DNA of 64,000 nt, from NCBI RefSeq assembly GCF_963576615.1, contig NC_088717.1, positions 23,277,344-23,341,343 of the forward strand. The letters run 5' to 3'. Shown in pieces: positions 25,301 through 33,784 of this stretch (positions are counted from its first letter, which is position 1; every line of letters starts with the position of its first letter). The notes under the pieces were generated by a model. The model saw only the letters and a list, made by a program, of their open reading frames with translations, was not told where the DNA came from and did not search any database. The translations under genes and the position numbers were made by a program. This DNA is from Watersipora subatra. Lineage: Eukaryota > Bryozoa > Gymnolaemata > Cheilostomatida > Watersiporidae.

Positions 25301-28300
25301 ACTACAAGAACAAAAATAGCTGACAATCGTTCGGCTCTAATACAGGTTCACTTGTTGCTCTAACTGCCAACAAAAACAAACATCCTAAAAACATTTAGAT
25401 ATTTAGGCTATTCCTAACCCCTAAATCTGTAGTACTATAGTAATTGCCAAAATGTTTGCTTTCAACTCATTCATTTTAACACTACATTTATAAGAATTTA
25501 TAAAACCTTTTTTAATCACAAGGGCCATAGAATTGTTGCATACTTGGTGGATGTAGACAGCTTTGTGACACCCTTTTCACACTATAGAAAATTCATGCCA
25601 CAGTAAATGAATCTAAAATTTAATTGTATATGCACGATCACTTCTAGGCTGTCATTGGTCGAAACTATTTTATTTAATAAATAACCAGTATAGTGTAGTC
25701 CATTAGGTTTTTAGTAACAATTCTAAGAACATGATGGGAAACTTGAAAGTAAAGCTTAAATTAATTAGAACTAGAGCATGTTTGACCTGATAGAGTAATC
25801 TTTGACGCAATACCGTGACAAGACTGATAGAATTACTACACTTTGATATACTGCATGCCATACTTACCACCCTAGAGTTCTAGGTTAAAGTTAAAATCAG
25901 AGGTTTCAAGACTTGTAAAACCGCTCAATCTTTTAGTATAATATAGCTGCTAACGTTCAAAACTCTATATGGCAAACCAAAAGCTAAGCAACAATCTCTT
26001 ATTAAAATCAAATGAAATTCATCACTATTAGGCTATCAAACCACTATTTTTAAGCATATTTCTAATACTTCAACCCTATGTGCAGAGCGTTTTACCTGCA
26101 CACACATGGCATCTATAGCTGAGATTTTAAGTTCAGGTTGTTGATCTTTGATCGTGTTGATAAGTTTACCAGCAAGGTGATAGGTACCAACACTATGTTC
26201 AAAACGGCTATAACTCGCACTTGGGTAGACATAGTACTTGGTAGAGAGCTACAACAAAAAAGTTCTATACAGCCAATGCATTTTTTACCATCATCAGTCC
26301 TTTAAGGAAGAACTTGTTATGTCAATATTCATGTTCTAGCTCCATAAATCATTGATAAATTGGCAGCAAACCGCAGTTCCAAACCTCCAATGAATTCGTT
26401 TGAAAAGCTTTCACGTAGAGAATAATTTACCTGCTTGATATAATGCAACCGTTGAAACTGTGGTGTGCTCATCATCACCAATGCTACAGGGTGTAGGTAA
26501 ACTGTTCCGTGTATAGGGTCGTTAATGAGCTTGTGGTAGTCTCGAATCACAAAATTGTTCTCTTTGAGATGTTCACAAACTTTTCTCAGAAGATTATCAA
26601 TAACAGCATCATTCAGCTTTTCTTTCTGCAGCCAAAATAGAACTTACACTTCAGGTAAAGAAAAAAACTTACACTTCAGGTAAACACTAGAACTTACACT
26701 TCAGGCAAAGAATAGAACTTACACTTCAGGTAAACACTAGAACTTACACTTCAGGTAAACAATAGAACTTACACTTCAGGTAAACAATAGAACTTACACT
26801 TCAGGTAAACAATAGAACTTACACTTCAAGTAAAGAATAGAACTTACACTTCAGGTAAACAATAGAACTTACACTTCAGGTAAACACTAGAACTTACACT
26901 TCAGGTAAACAATAGAACTTACACTTCAGGTAAACAATAGAACTTACACTCAGGTAAACACTAGAACTTACACTTCAAGTAAAGAATAGAACTTACACTT
27001 CAGGTAAACACTAGAACTTACACTTCAGGTAAACAATAGAACTTACACTTCAGGTAAACAATAGAACTTACACTTCAGGTAAACACTAGAACTTACACTT
27101 CAAGTAAAGAATAGAACTTACACTTCAGGTAAACACTAGAACTTACACTTCAGGTAAACAATAGAACTTACACTTCAGGTAAACAATAGAACTTACACTT
27201 CAGGTAAACACTAGAACTTACACTTCAGGTAAACAATAGAACTTACACTTCAGGTAAACAATAGAACTTACACTCAGGTAAACACTAGAACTTACACTTC
27301 AAGTAAAGAATAGAACTTACACTTCAGGTAAACAATAGAACTTACACTTCAGGTAAAGAATAGAACTTACACTTCAGGTAAACATCAGAACTTACACTTC
27401 AAGTAAACAATAGAACTTACACTTCAGGTAAACAATAGAACTTACACTTCAGGTAAACAGTAGAACTTACACTTCAGGTAAACAATAGAACTTACACTTC
27501 AGGTAAACAATAGAACTTACACTCAGGTAAACACTAGAACTTACACTTCAAGTAAAGAATAGAACTTACACTTCAGGTAAACACTAGAACTTACACTTCA
27601 AGTAAAGAATAGAACTTACACTTCAGGTAAACACTAGAACTTACACTTCAGGTAAACAATAGAACTTACACTCAGGTAAACACTAGAACTTACACTTCAA
27701 GTAAAGAATAGAACTTACACTTCAGGTAAACAATAGAACTTACACTTCAGGTAAACACTAGAACTTACACTTCAAGTAAAGAATAGAACTTACACTTCAG
27801 GTAAACACTAGAACTTACACTTCAGGTAAACAATAGAACTTACACTTCAGGTAAACAACAGAACTTACACTTCAGGTAAACACTAGAACTTACACTTCAG
27901 GTAAACAATAGAACTTACACTTCAGGTAAAGAATAAAACTTACACTTCAGGTAAACAATAAAACTTACACTTCAGGTAAACAATAGAACTTACACTTCAG
28001 GTAAAGAATAATAATCTACAGGTTTAACAATTCTAACACTGGCAAAACTAAATACTATTAATAACTAGAACACTGGCTGTCTGGTGTAAAAATGATAACA
28101 CTTGCTAAATACTAATAATGACTAGTACCCTGGCTGTCTGGTGTGCTGTAAGGTCAGACAGACACAGCTTTTATAATAGTAAGACTATAATAATTTCTAC
28201 AGGTATTAGTGAGCTCTTCCTTGATATACTTGTGGTAATCTTTAACTGTGACTGTTTTTAGACGGACTCGGAAACTGCTGTCATAAAACTTCCATTTTCT

Positions 28301-28759
28301 ATCATATAATTATCTTCATATTTCTAGCCTACATACATTTATGTATATATACTTACACATTAAAGACCATTTCTAATGGGTAAGTTATATTGAGTACCCA
28401 ACAATATAAGACTTAGAGTTGTTCCATAAACATATCCTTAATAATATCAAAGCTGATACAACTATCTGAAAAAAAAGTTCAAGTAAATTTTTGCATAACT
28501 TCATTCACTTGTCTAAAAGCAAGTATTGAGTTTAGTTTTAAAGACCATGCAAAAGTCAGCTGATGATATTTACTAACAACAACATAATGTAAACAATTAT
28601 AAACATGGTTGTGGCTCTCACACTGAGAAGGGGGTAGTCAAGGAAAGTTAGACTTTCCAGAGATTCAAATTGCTTTAGAAGAGACTCTGGAAGATTCCAT
28701 TCTTGTTCCTTGCCGGCTTCGATTATGACCCTTCGTAAGCCATTATTCTTGTCAGTCAT
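16228..28759 (-). CDS. SAMHD1-like: SAMHD1-like HD-domain dNTPase, gene A (11 exons, complete CDS)
   Basis: Family role: SAMHD1-type enzymes hydrolyse dNTPs to deoxynucleosides and triphosphate. Exons join in frame: 28759-28622, 26625-26431, 26248-26096, 25301-25083, 24627-24525, 23717-23571, 23006-22840, 18073-17971, 17867-17735, 16947-16857, 16341-16228 (stop TAA). The predicted protein has 520 residues. Visible motifs: [24 protein letters not shown] (metal His), [14 protein letters not shown] (His-Asp), [10 protein letters not shown] (last metal Asp plus catalytic Lys and Tyr), [15 protein letters not shown]. All introns are GT/AG. There is no SAM domain: a 46-residue exon replaces it. Human SAMHD1 has 626 residues, and this C-terminus stops about where the human protein reads YAARQYFVQW, so a Thr592-type site is absent. 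Exon 1 is preceded by a good acceptor (28767-28768), suggesting an upstream 5'UTR exon. A possible AATAAA lies near 15,770 on the minus strand. Family assignment is secure; exact ends are less so. Confidence 0.9.
16857..16947 (-). CDS. SAMHD1-like: Gene A exon 10
   Basis: Acceptor aatttag and donor AGG|gtcagt. The exon encodes [17 protein letters not shown] followed by [13 protein letters not shown], equivalent to human [28 protein letters not shown]. The donor is a little weak; the phase fits exon 11. Confidence 0.8.
17735..17867 (-). CDS. SAMHD1-like: Gene A exon 9
   Basis: Acceptor atttag and donor ATATG|gtaaga. The exon encodes [13 protein letters not shown], then [16 protein letters not shown], matching human VINMDYGMQEKNPIDHV. 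It is 133 nt, identical in length and phase to gene B exon 9. Short open frames of this size are recognisable only through the paralogue. Confidence 0.87.
17971..18073 (-). CDS. SAMHD1-like: Gene A exon 8
   Basis: Acceptor cactag and donor GAAG|gtaaag. The exon encodes [20 protein letters not shown] followed by [14 protein letters not shown], matching the human REILKQIEYRNLFKYVGE region. It is exactly as long (103 nt) and in the same phase as gene B exon 8. It lies after a 4.8-kb intron filled with mobile repeats. Confidence 0.88.
18398..19513. mobile_element. Tc1/pogo-type non-autonomous element in gene A intron 7
   Basis: Ends CTATAAAATCTCTATTTTCA and, inverted, CCGTGAAATCTCTATTTGAA, flanked by TA on each side (18396-18397, 19514-19515). 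Related pieces at 21,270-21,460, 36,952-37,041 and 53,280-53,893 carry the same ggcgttcaaatagaggt motif. About 1.1 kb; no transposase seen. An internal foldback overlaps its right end. Confidence 0.6.
18880..19845. repeat. Long inverted repeat (about 190-bp arms) in gene A intron 7
   Basis: 18,880-19,075 matches the reverse complement of 19,655-19,845 (for example tacagtctgacctgaagact against agtcttcaggtcagactgta, and catgagaagatcaatcatca against its counterpart). The spacer is about 580 bp. In the gene A pre-mRNA it could form a long imperfect hairpin. Confidence 0.65.
19890..21250 (+). repeat. RepA dispersed repeat, copy interrupted by a SINE/Helitron-like insertion
   Basis: 19,950-20,450 and 21,034-21,250 match consecutive parts of the copy at 30,735-31,610. 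The 20,456-21,033 block is an insertion. The small plus-strand frames at 19.9 and 20.1 kb belong to the repeat. It lies in gene A intron 7. Confidence 0.75.
20456..21033 (-). mobile_element. tRNA-like SINE / Helitron-like composite insertion
   Basis: One side reads tatatataaatctcaatttt with a tRNA-like block in reverse (B-box-like GAGTTCAAATCC at about 20,567). The other side reads acccatgcaatgccaatcat..cagttag. The whole block recurs at 56,890-57,407, where the end reads acccatgcaacgccgggcat. It interrupts RepA cleanly. The palindromic end fits a Helitron; the tRNA-like block fits a SINE; I cannot decide. Confidence 0.5.
21600..21725 (+). repeat. SINE-associated head repeat
   Basis: aataattacccaatgaattt..gagtaacttacctgg matches the first part of the composite SINEs at 39,627, 49,727 and 58,850, here without the tRNA-like part. 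Confidence 0.65.
21715..21835. repeat. Palindrome-rich ATTATGCGTAATG cluster
   Basis: Several short inverted repeats (cattatgcgtaatg, tgtacatt/aatgtaca) within 120 bp; could form cruciform or hairpin structures. No other identity. Confidence 0.6.
22348..22568. repeat. 20-bp minisatellite, 11 copies
   Basis: Unit GTCTAATGTGAGATCTATCT with point variants. It lies in gene A intron 7, about 270 bp past the exon 7 donor. Confidence 0.92.
22840..23006 (-). CDS. SAMHD1-like: Gene A exon 7
   Basis: Acceptor cttttag and donor CAAG|gtagtg. The exon encodes [20 protein letters not shown], then a [11 protein letters not shown] stretch and [14 protein letters not shown], equivalent to the human segment with DMEAYTKLTDNIF. 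Human Tyr374 in the substrate pocket corresponds to Cys here. Confidence 0.9.
23040..23460 (+). repeat. RepA dispersed repeat, partial copy in gene A intron 6
   Basis: It matches 19,920-20,320 and 30,900-31,260 (aagactttgacaatggagga, ttgcatggtattatcttgac). The orientation is opposite to gene A. Confidence 0.7.
23571..23717 (-). CDS. SAMHD1-like: Gene A exon 6 (RDKEAN/MFHTR block)
   Basis: Acceptor tgcatag and donor AAAG|gtatgt. The exon encodes [32 protein letters not shown] and [11 protein letters not shown]. This matches the segment of SAMHD1 that contributes to nucleotide pockets and the tetramer interface. It is one residue shorter than in gene B. Confidence 0.92.
24525..24627 (-). CDS. 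SAMHD1-like: Gene A exon 5 (catalytic DKWDY block)
   Basis: Acceptor ttgatag and donor TTGG|gtaagt. The exon encodes [18 protein letters not shown] followed by [16 protein letters not shown]. It holds the final metal-binding Asp and the equivalents of human Lys312, Tyr315 and Asp319. It ends in phase 1, as does gene B exon 5. Confidence 0.9.
25083..25301 (-). CDS. SAMHD1-like: Gene A exon 4 (73 residues, HD motif)
   Basis: Acceptor cttgtag and donor GAG|gtgggt. The exon encodes [20 protein letters not shown] with the metal-binding His-Asp pair and the two further catalytic-pocket histidines, then WSHEMAS. The donor is set by the paralogue, which splices after the matching Glu. It is two residues shorter than gene B exon 4. 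Confidence 0.93.
26096..26248 (-). CDS. SAMHD1-like: Gene A exon 3 (51 residues, first HD histidine)
   Basis: Acceptor gttgtag and donor CAG|gtaaaa. The exon encodes [19 protein letters not shown] followed by [14 protein letters not shown]. The RFEHS motif carries the first metal-binding His and its neighbouring Arg. It is the same length and phase as gene B exon 3. Confidence 0.92.
26431..26625 (-). CDS. SAMHD1-like: Gene A exon 2 (65 residues)
   Basis: Acceptor ggctgcag and donor CAG|gtaaat. The exon encodes [22 protein letters not shown] and [13 protein letters not shown], the N-terminal edge of the HD fold and the part of the allosteric GTP site. The Lys of HKLIND is kept. The positions equivalent to human Asp137 and Arg145 are Ser and His. 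The 25-bp minisatellite starts only about 15 bp upstream of the acceptor. Confidence 0.9.
26640..28012. repeat. 25-bp minisatellite, about 55 copies, in gene A intron 1
   Basis: Unit AGAACTTACACTTCAGGTAA plus ACAAT, with G/A and length variants (24-bp units lacking one T). On the gene A sense strand every unit contains AAGTGTAAGTT, a strong 5' splice-site match. The array ends about 15 bp from the exon 2 acceptor. Confidence 0.95.
28020..28150. repeat. Short duplication (about 60 bp) next to the 25-bp array
   Basis: ctaaatactattaataacta..gaacactggctgtctggtgt is repeated at about 28,107-28,143 with small changes. Confidence 0.5.
28622..28759 (-). CDS. SAMHD1-like: Gene A exon 1 (46 residues, start codon)
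   Basis: The ATG is at 28759-28757 and the donor is AGT|gtgagag. The exon encodes a lineage-specific N-terminus ending [16 protein letters not shown]. Gene B exon 1 has exactly the same length and a matching ending ([15 protein letters not shown]), which fixes the start and donor. It replaces the SAM domain of vertebrate SAMHD1. An acceptor (ttctgcag) lies 7 bp before the ATG, so transcription probably begins in an unseen upstream exon. Confidence 0.85.
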
Positions 28760-29434
28760 GGTGCAACTGCAGAACTAAAATAAACACATAAAGCTATAAG
28801 ACAGGCTTCTGCAATGTATTTCCACAACATAAATTACCCACTTTAAAATTTCATGGCACAGTTTTTCATAACTTTTGGTTTCACAGCAGAATTCAGTTGT
28901 AAACTCACTCAATATACAAAACAACAAAGTATTAACTAATGAAGAGTTCAATGATATTGTGGCGACTTGTCGAGCTAGGTAAGTCCCAGAGAGTAAAATG
29001 TACCCTTAGCCACTGCTCCTGCTGCCTGATGAAAATGCTTTCAGTTTTTATATCAAAAACAATAATTGATTGTTTAAGCAAGTCTTTGATTATTTTGAGC
29101 CTCATAATTGTACTCTAGCCACTGTTCTGTGTTCACCAAAATCTTAAGGGAGACTCACAAAGAACCCATTTACTCACAAAGAACTCATACTAATAAACTC
29201 TCACACTTTGTTTCAATGTTTTGCTAATGTCGTCATGACACCCACAGTAACTTCAACTGTACCTTTTCTCCTTATAACTGTTTATTTTGCTAGAGAATTG
29301 AAGCAGCTGACAAAGTTAATCTACAGCAAGTTCCGGAGTTCAAGTACTTGAAAACTAACCAATCTGTAGATAAATTTTGAAATGGTCAGCTAGATGATTT
29401 GAAGCTCTGCCTAACATACTGCCTGCAACGCAAG

Positions 29435-29830
29435 TTAGCTTTTGAAGTTGAGTTTGATAGAGCTGAGCTTTATAGAGTTGGGTTATGTAGAGTGAAGTTC
29501 TGTAGATTTAAGTAGTGTCAAGTTGAGTTTTGTAGAGTTGAGATTTATAGAGTTGAATTTTGAAAAGTTGAGCGTTGTAGAGTTAACTTTTGTAGAGTTG
29601 AATTTTGTAGAGTTATATTTAGAAAAACTGAGTTTTTTCAAGTTGAGTTTTATAAAATTGAGTTTCATAAAGCTGAGTTTTTCAAATCGAAGTTTCTAGA
29701 GTTGAGTTTGGTATATTTGAGTTTCATAGAGTTGGGTTTTATAGAGTTGAGTTCTGTAGAGTTAGGTTTTGTAAATTAGAGTTTTGTAGAGTTGACATTT
29801 GTAAAATTGATTATTGAAGAGCTGTGCAGA
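29435..29830. repeat. Degenerate 15-16-bp array (TAGAGTTGAGTTTTG)
   Basis: About 25 diverged units. The minus-strand Asn/Lys/Ser/Leu-rich frame (29,483-29,668) is its translation, not a gene. A related short stretch is at 33,430-33,480. Confidence 0.85.
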
Positions 29831-30045
29831 GAGGTATGGTGTGAAGGAAATGACAAATTTGTAGACCCTTACTAAATATGTTCCCCAAAACTGAATATTT
29901 TGTGAGAGTAAAGAGACAGAAATAATTTTTTAAAGCTATTGCTACCTTTAAAGCAACTATAACACACAGCCAATCACTTAGCATAAGCGCAAGTAGTTGA
30001 TCAGATCACAGCCAAAGTCAATGACCAGAAGAATCAATCCTGAAA

Positions 30046-30480
30046 GATGAACTTGCACGAGTCTTTTGTAGATTTATCAGAAAGTATCTTTATTTTTCTA
30101 ATATTTCCAATTGTTTTGATGCTTGAGGTGATCTGACTGCCAGGGTGTTTCAAGAGTAAAATTGATAAAGCTTGATCGCAATTAAAATGCTCAGAAGGAA
30201 AATACGTGCGAAATGAAGACATTAGTTCTTATTGTTGCCATAGTTGATATCAGTTATTGCGTTCATGTTGTAGCGTTACTCGTCTCTATTCTGTTGGTCT
30301 ATTCGCAACTATAGACATTATAATCAAACTTTTGACAGATCTGAGCGTTTTAACCATGATCAAGTTTTATCGATTTTAATCTTCAAGCATCCTTGCAATC
30401 AGATCATCTCAAACATCAAAAAAAATTGCAAATGATATAAAATGTATCGATAATTTCTGATGAAGTTTACAAAAAGATTT
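30046..30480. repeat. RepB dispersed repeat, two copies in inverted orientation
   Basis: 30,046-30,220 (gatgaacttgcacgagtctt..) and the reverse complement of 30,254-30,480 are the same repeat. Other copies are at 36,370-36,606 and 54,170-54,320. The minus open frame 30,034-30,222 lies inside it. Confidence 0.65.
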
Positions 30481-30734
30481 GTGTCTGCTCATCTTCCACA
30501 CCGTGAACATTTTCAGTATAAAAAATTGAGAAGTCGTAATCACATGCATCAGTCTCTTGCTTCCTTAAAATACTCATTTCTTTCATATCGCTGCTGGTGC
30601 TACACATGCTGACTCTATCCTACATAAAGTATGGATAACTGTTTATGCCTCTCTGTTTACTGTTTATTTAATATATGGTGGTTGGATTTCCTATCTACTT
30701 TCTTCCTATTACTTTATTTATGTTTTTGTTATTA

Positions 30735-31610
30735 TGTTCAGCTATACTGATGTAACCCTTTGTTAATTTGACATTTGGGCTGCATTCTTTAAAGCTCACC
30801 ATGGTTTTACGCTATAACAAATAACATATTGTTTGTAAAGTCCACACGCGGACAGGTAAGCGTGCCTCGAGCTATTGCACCTTTGTTATTACTGAGTAAC
30901 AAATAACAATCGATAGAAGTAGCTTGTGCAAACACAATATGTCTTTTACCTTGTTAAGTACAAAAAGACAGATTCTGACAACTGACACTTCAAATCTTTT
31001 ATGCTAATCAATAAAGTTATTCATTGTAACCTAAAATCGATAAGACTTTGACAATAAAGGAATTAATCGTATGCTATTATCTTGACAATCATGATATCAA
31101 ACCAAACTGTATCAATTCTAATAATGAATGCAAATTTTATTCAAGCAACTGAATTAGCTGATCCCCTGCTGCGAATAAGGGTTTACTTTGCTAGAGAGCT
31201 AAAACAACAGGCGCTGTAAGCATATTTTTCAAGAGATCAAATGCTTGCAATCAACTGATTCATGAATTTTTGGATTGATCAGCATGCATAGTTAAGTTAG
31301 CATAGTTATCTTAGAAGATCTTTTTAATACAGGAATTAAAATGCAAGTGTTGCAGGTTTTAGCGTTGAGTATTGTAGACATGAGTTTTATATAAAGAGAT
31401 GTTTATTTTCTAAACTATTATGTTTCCTTTCTTTATAATACTATTGATTTCATAAAAGTAATAACATTGTAGTTGTAGAGGAAGAGGCATTCACTTCTAT
31501 TCCTTAATACTACCTCCTCAATTCATTCCTCTGTAATCTGGTAAATATAGTTATTTCTATCCAAGCGTAGTATTATGTGTCAGGCAAGTCACCGTTATAT
31601 GTGAACATAC
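30735..31610 (+). repeat. RepA dispersed repeat, longest copy (about 880 bp)
   Basis: Uninterrupted version of the repeat at 1-310, 19,890-21,250 and 23,040-23,460. Begins near ttcagctatactgatgtaac and ends near gtagtattatgtgtcaggca. No protein domain recognised. Confidence 0.75.
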
Positions 31611-32150
31611 TATAATCCCGGTGTCAACTTGTAGGCACTGTTTGCTACTAGTCATTCATGCATCATCCCCTCATCTCATACCACTATTCAATATATTTAA
31701 TTAATTGATAGACCGGCACTTTTGGCCCAAATTATACAGCATTTATATTGTTGTCTAATGTACTTTTCCTATCCTCCAGCAGCCTTTAGTTAGACTAATA
31801 ATGATGTTAAATGTAGGTGGACACGAAGGAGCCTTTTCCACGCTTTTAAACTTGTGTATGAATAAAATGTCTCAGTTCAGAATAGCATAAAATGCAACAG
31901 ACTACAAGAAAATTGTATGTTTAGTCAGGAATAACATAAAACCTCTTTTTGCTGTCAGTGCAGGAGTAAGGAATGATGTAACCAGGCACTACTCGGAGAT
32001 CAAACAGAAAGTCTATGCAAAAGCTGTGCAGAATACTACAGCTGCTGTAAATATATTTAACTGTTAGACACTTCTAAAACTGTACAACCTCTTTATTGAT
32101 GTACATAAGAGCGACCGACACACCATCAACCTGGCATAAGCTTTCCAGCT
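31611..32150. other. Non-coding intergenic DNA
   Basis: No gene or repeat recognised before the 57-bp array. Confidence 0.4.
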
Positions 32151-32665
32151 GTGCAACAATTGATATAACAGAAACAGCGTGAACCAATAACAGTATATAA
32201 CAAGCAAAGAAAGCATAATAAAACATAAGAAATACACAAACCATTTACAGTATGACAAGCAAGGAAAGCTTAAGAAAATATTAGAAATACACAAGCTAAT
32301 TACAGTATATAACAATTAAGCAAGGAAAGCATAAGAAAACATAAGAAATACACAAACCAATAACAGTATATAACAAGCGAGGAAAGCGTAAGAAAACATA
32401 AGAAATGCAACAACCAATAACAATATATAACAAGCAAGGAAAGCATAAGAAAACATAAGAAATGCACAAACCAATAACAGTATATAACAAGCAATGAAAG
32501 CGTGAAAAAACATAAGAAATGCAACAACCAATAACAATATATAACAAGCAAGGAAAGCATTAAAAACATAAGAAATACCCGAGCCAATAACAGTATATAA
32601 CAAGCAAGGAATGCATAAGAAAGCATTATAAATACACAGTTCAATTACAGTATCTAACAAGCAAG
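32150..32665. repeat. 57-bp minisatellite, about 9 copies
   Basis: Units such as CCAATAACAGTATATAACAA plus gcaaggaaagcataagaaaacataagaaat. Because 57 is a multiple of 3, two minus-strand frames stay open and translate as hydrophobic CYILLLV/FLMFSYAFLA repeats that mimic membrane proteins. They lack composition constraints and are not supported as genes. Confidence 0.88.
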
Positions 32666-33487
32666 GTCATCAGCTCCCAAATGTTCCAAACATCTAATGA
32701 TGTCAACAGGTCTTATTACTGAAACAGTAACACCTCGCTTCAGTGTGAGTATATAACTCTTAGATACTACCATCATTATTACAGTGAGCTGATTGTATGT
32801 TTATAAATAAAACTACGATGTTTAATTTTGGGTTAGCATCTAGTAGGAGCTATATTCCTGTAATGATGAGCATCAGTGTGCTACTAGAAATGACTGACTT
32901 AGTACATGCCTCTGTGTTAGAAATACATTCACTGTTATTTATTATAGTAAAACTTGTCATTGAATCAATATTCATTGTTGCTGAAAAATACTCCAATGTT
33001 TTGTTATCACTCATAATAAATTATCTTTGTTTCAGCATTACATTGTATTATATTAAATGTATAATATTTAGAATAATAACACATAATTAGAATAATTTAC
33101 TTAGCATGTAGTTGAGTATAAATCATCAATTGTGCTGTCATTATATTATCATCTTTACGCATTCCGCTCTAAGATATTAAAACAGAAAGATTTTTGTGGT
33201 TTGAATAATACTTTGCTATCATGTTATTATTATGAGGTATTAGAGGCAGCAAGACTGATCAATGAAGGCTTAGCAGTTGAACTCCTGATCCTTGTAAGAT
33301 GATGCAAGACCGGTGAAAGGGAAATTTTTTAATTGATCAGTAGGCACAGTTATATTAAAAGCTTTTTTAGTACATATTATAATTGCAATGCAAGTTAGTT
33401 CGCTTGCAATTCGCGATTGTACAGTCAAAGTTTGTAGAGTTGAGTTTTTCAAAGTTGAATTTGATAGAATTAACTTTTGTCCCCAAG

Positions 33488-33784
33488 GGGTTCACTCTCA
33501 ACTTTTATCCCCAAGGGCTCGACGAAAAAGCAACTTTTAGGGGTGTTTTTGGTGGCCTGACACTCTAGAGTGTTTTCATAAAAGGGTATGTTTTTTAGCT
33601 TTGTACAGGAATACCCCTTTCCACACAGTAGAAAGGGTTATTCATGAGCAAAAAAGGGGCAATTAGTCTGTGGTGATGAAGTTACAAGGGGTAGTTTTAT
33701 TATTAATGTGTAAGTCAGTGAAAGGCTGCATTTTATAACATCTCAGAATAGTCCTTGGGGATGAATAGAAGAGAGTGAACCCCC
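33488..33784. mobile_element. MITE, about 300 bp, inverted relative of 10.8 kb copy
   Basis: Ends GTTCACTCTCAACTTTTATC..CCCAAGGGCTCGAC and, inverted, GGTTCACTCTCTTCTATTCA..TCCCCAAGGA. Overlaps small open frames that are not genes. Confidence 0.7.

Noticed and set aside
26640..28012. CRISPR-like array of 25-bp direct repeats
   Set aside because: Units are contiguous with no unique spacers, and the DNA is animal; it is a minisatellite.
29483..29668. Asn/Ser/Thr/Lys/Leu-rich minus-strand protein
   Set aside because: Translation of the degenerate TAGAGTTGAGTTTTG array.
32064..32660. Leu/Phe/Tyr-rich membrane-like proteins on the minus strand
   Set aside because: Artefact of the 57-bp tandem repeat, whose length keeps several frames open at once.
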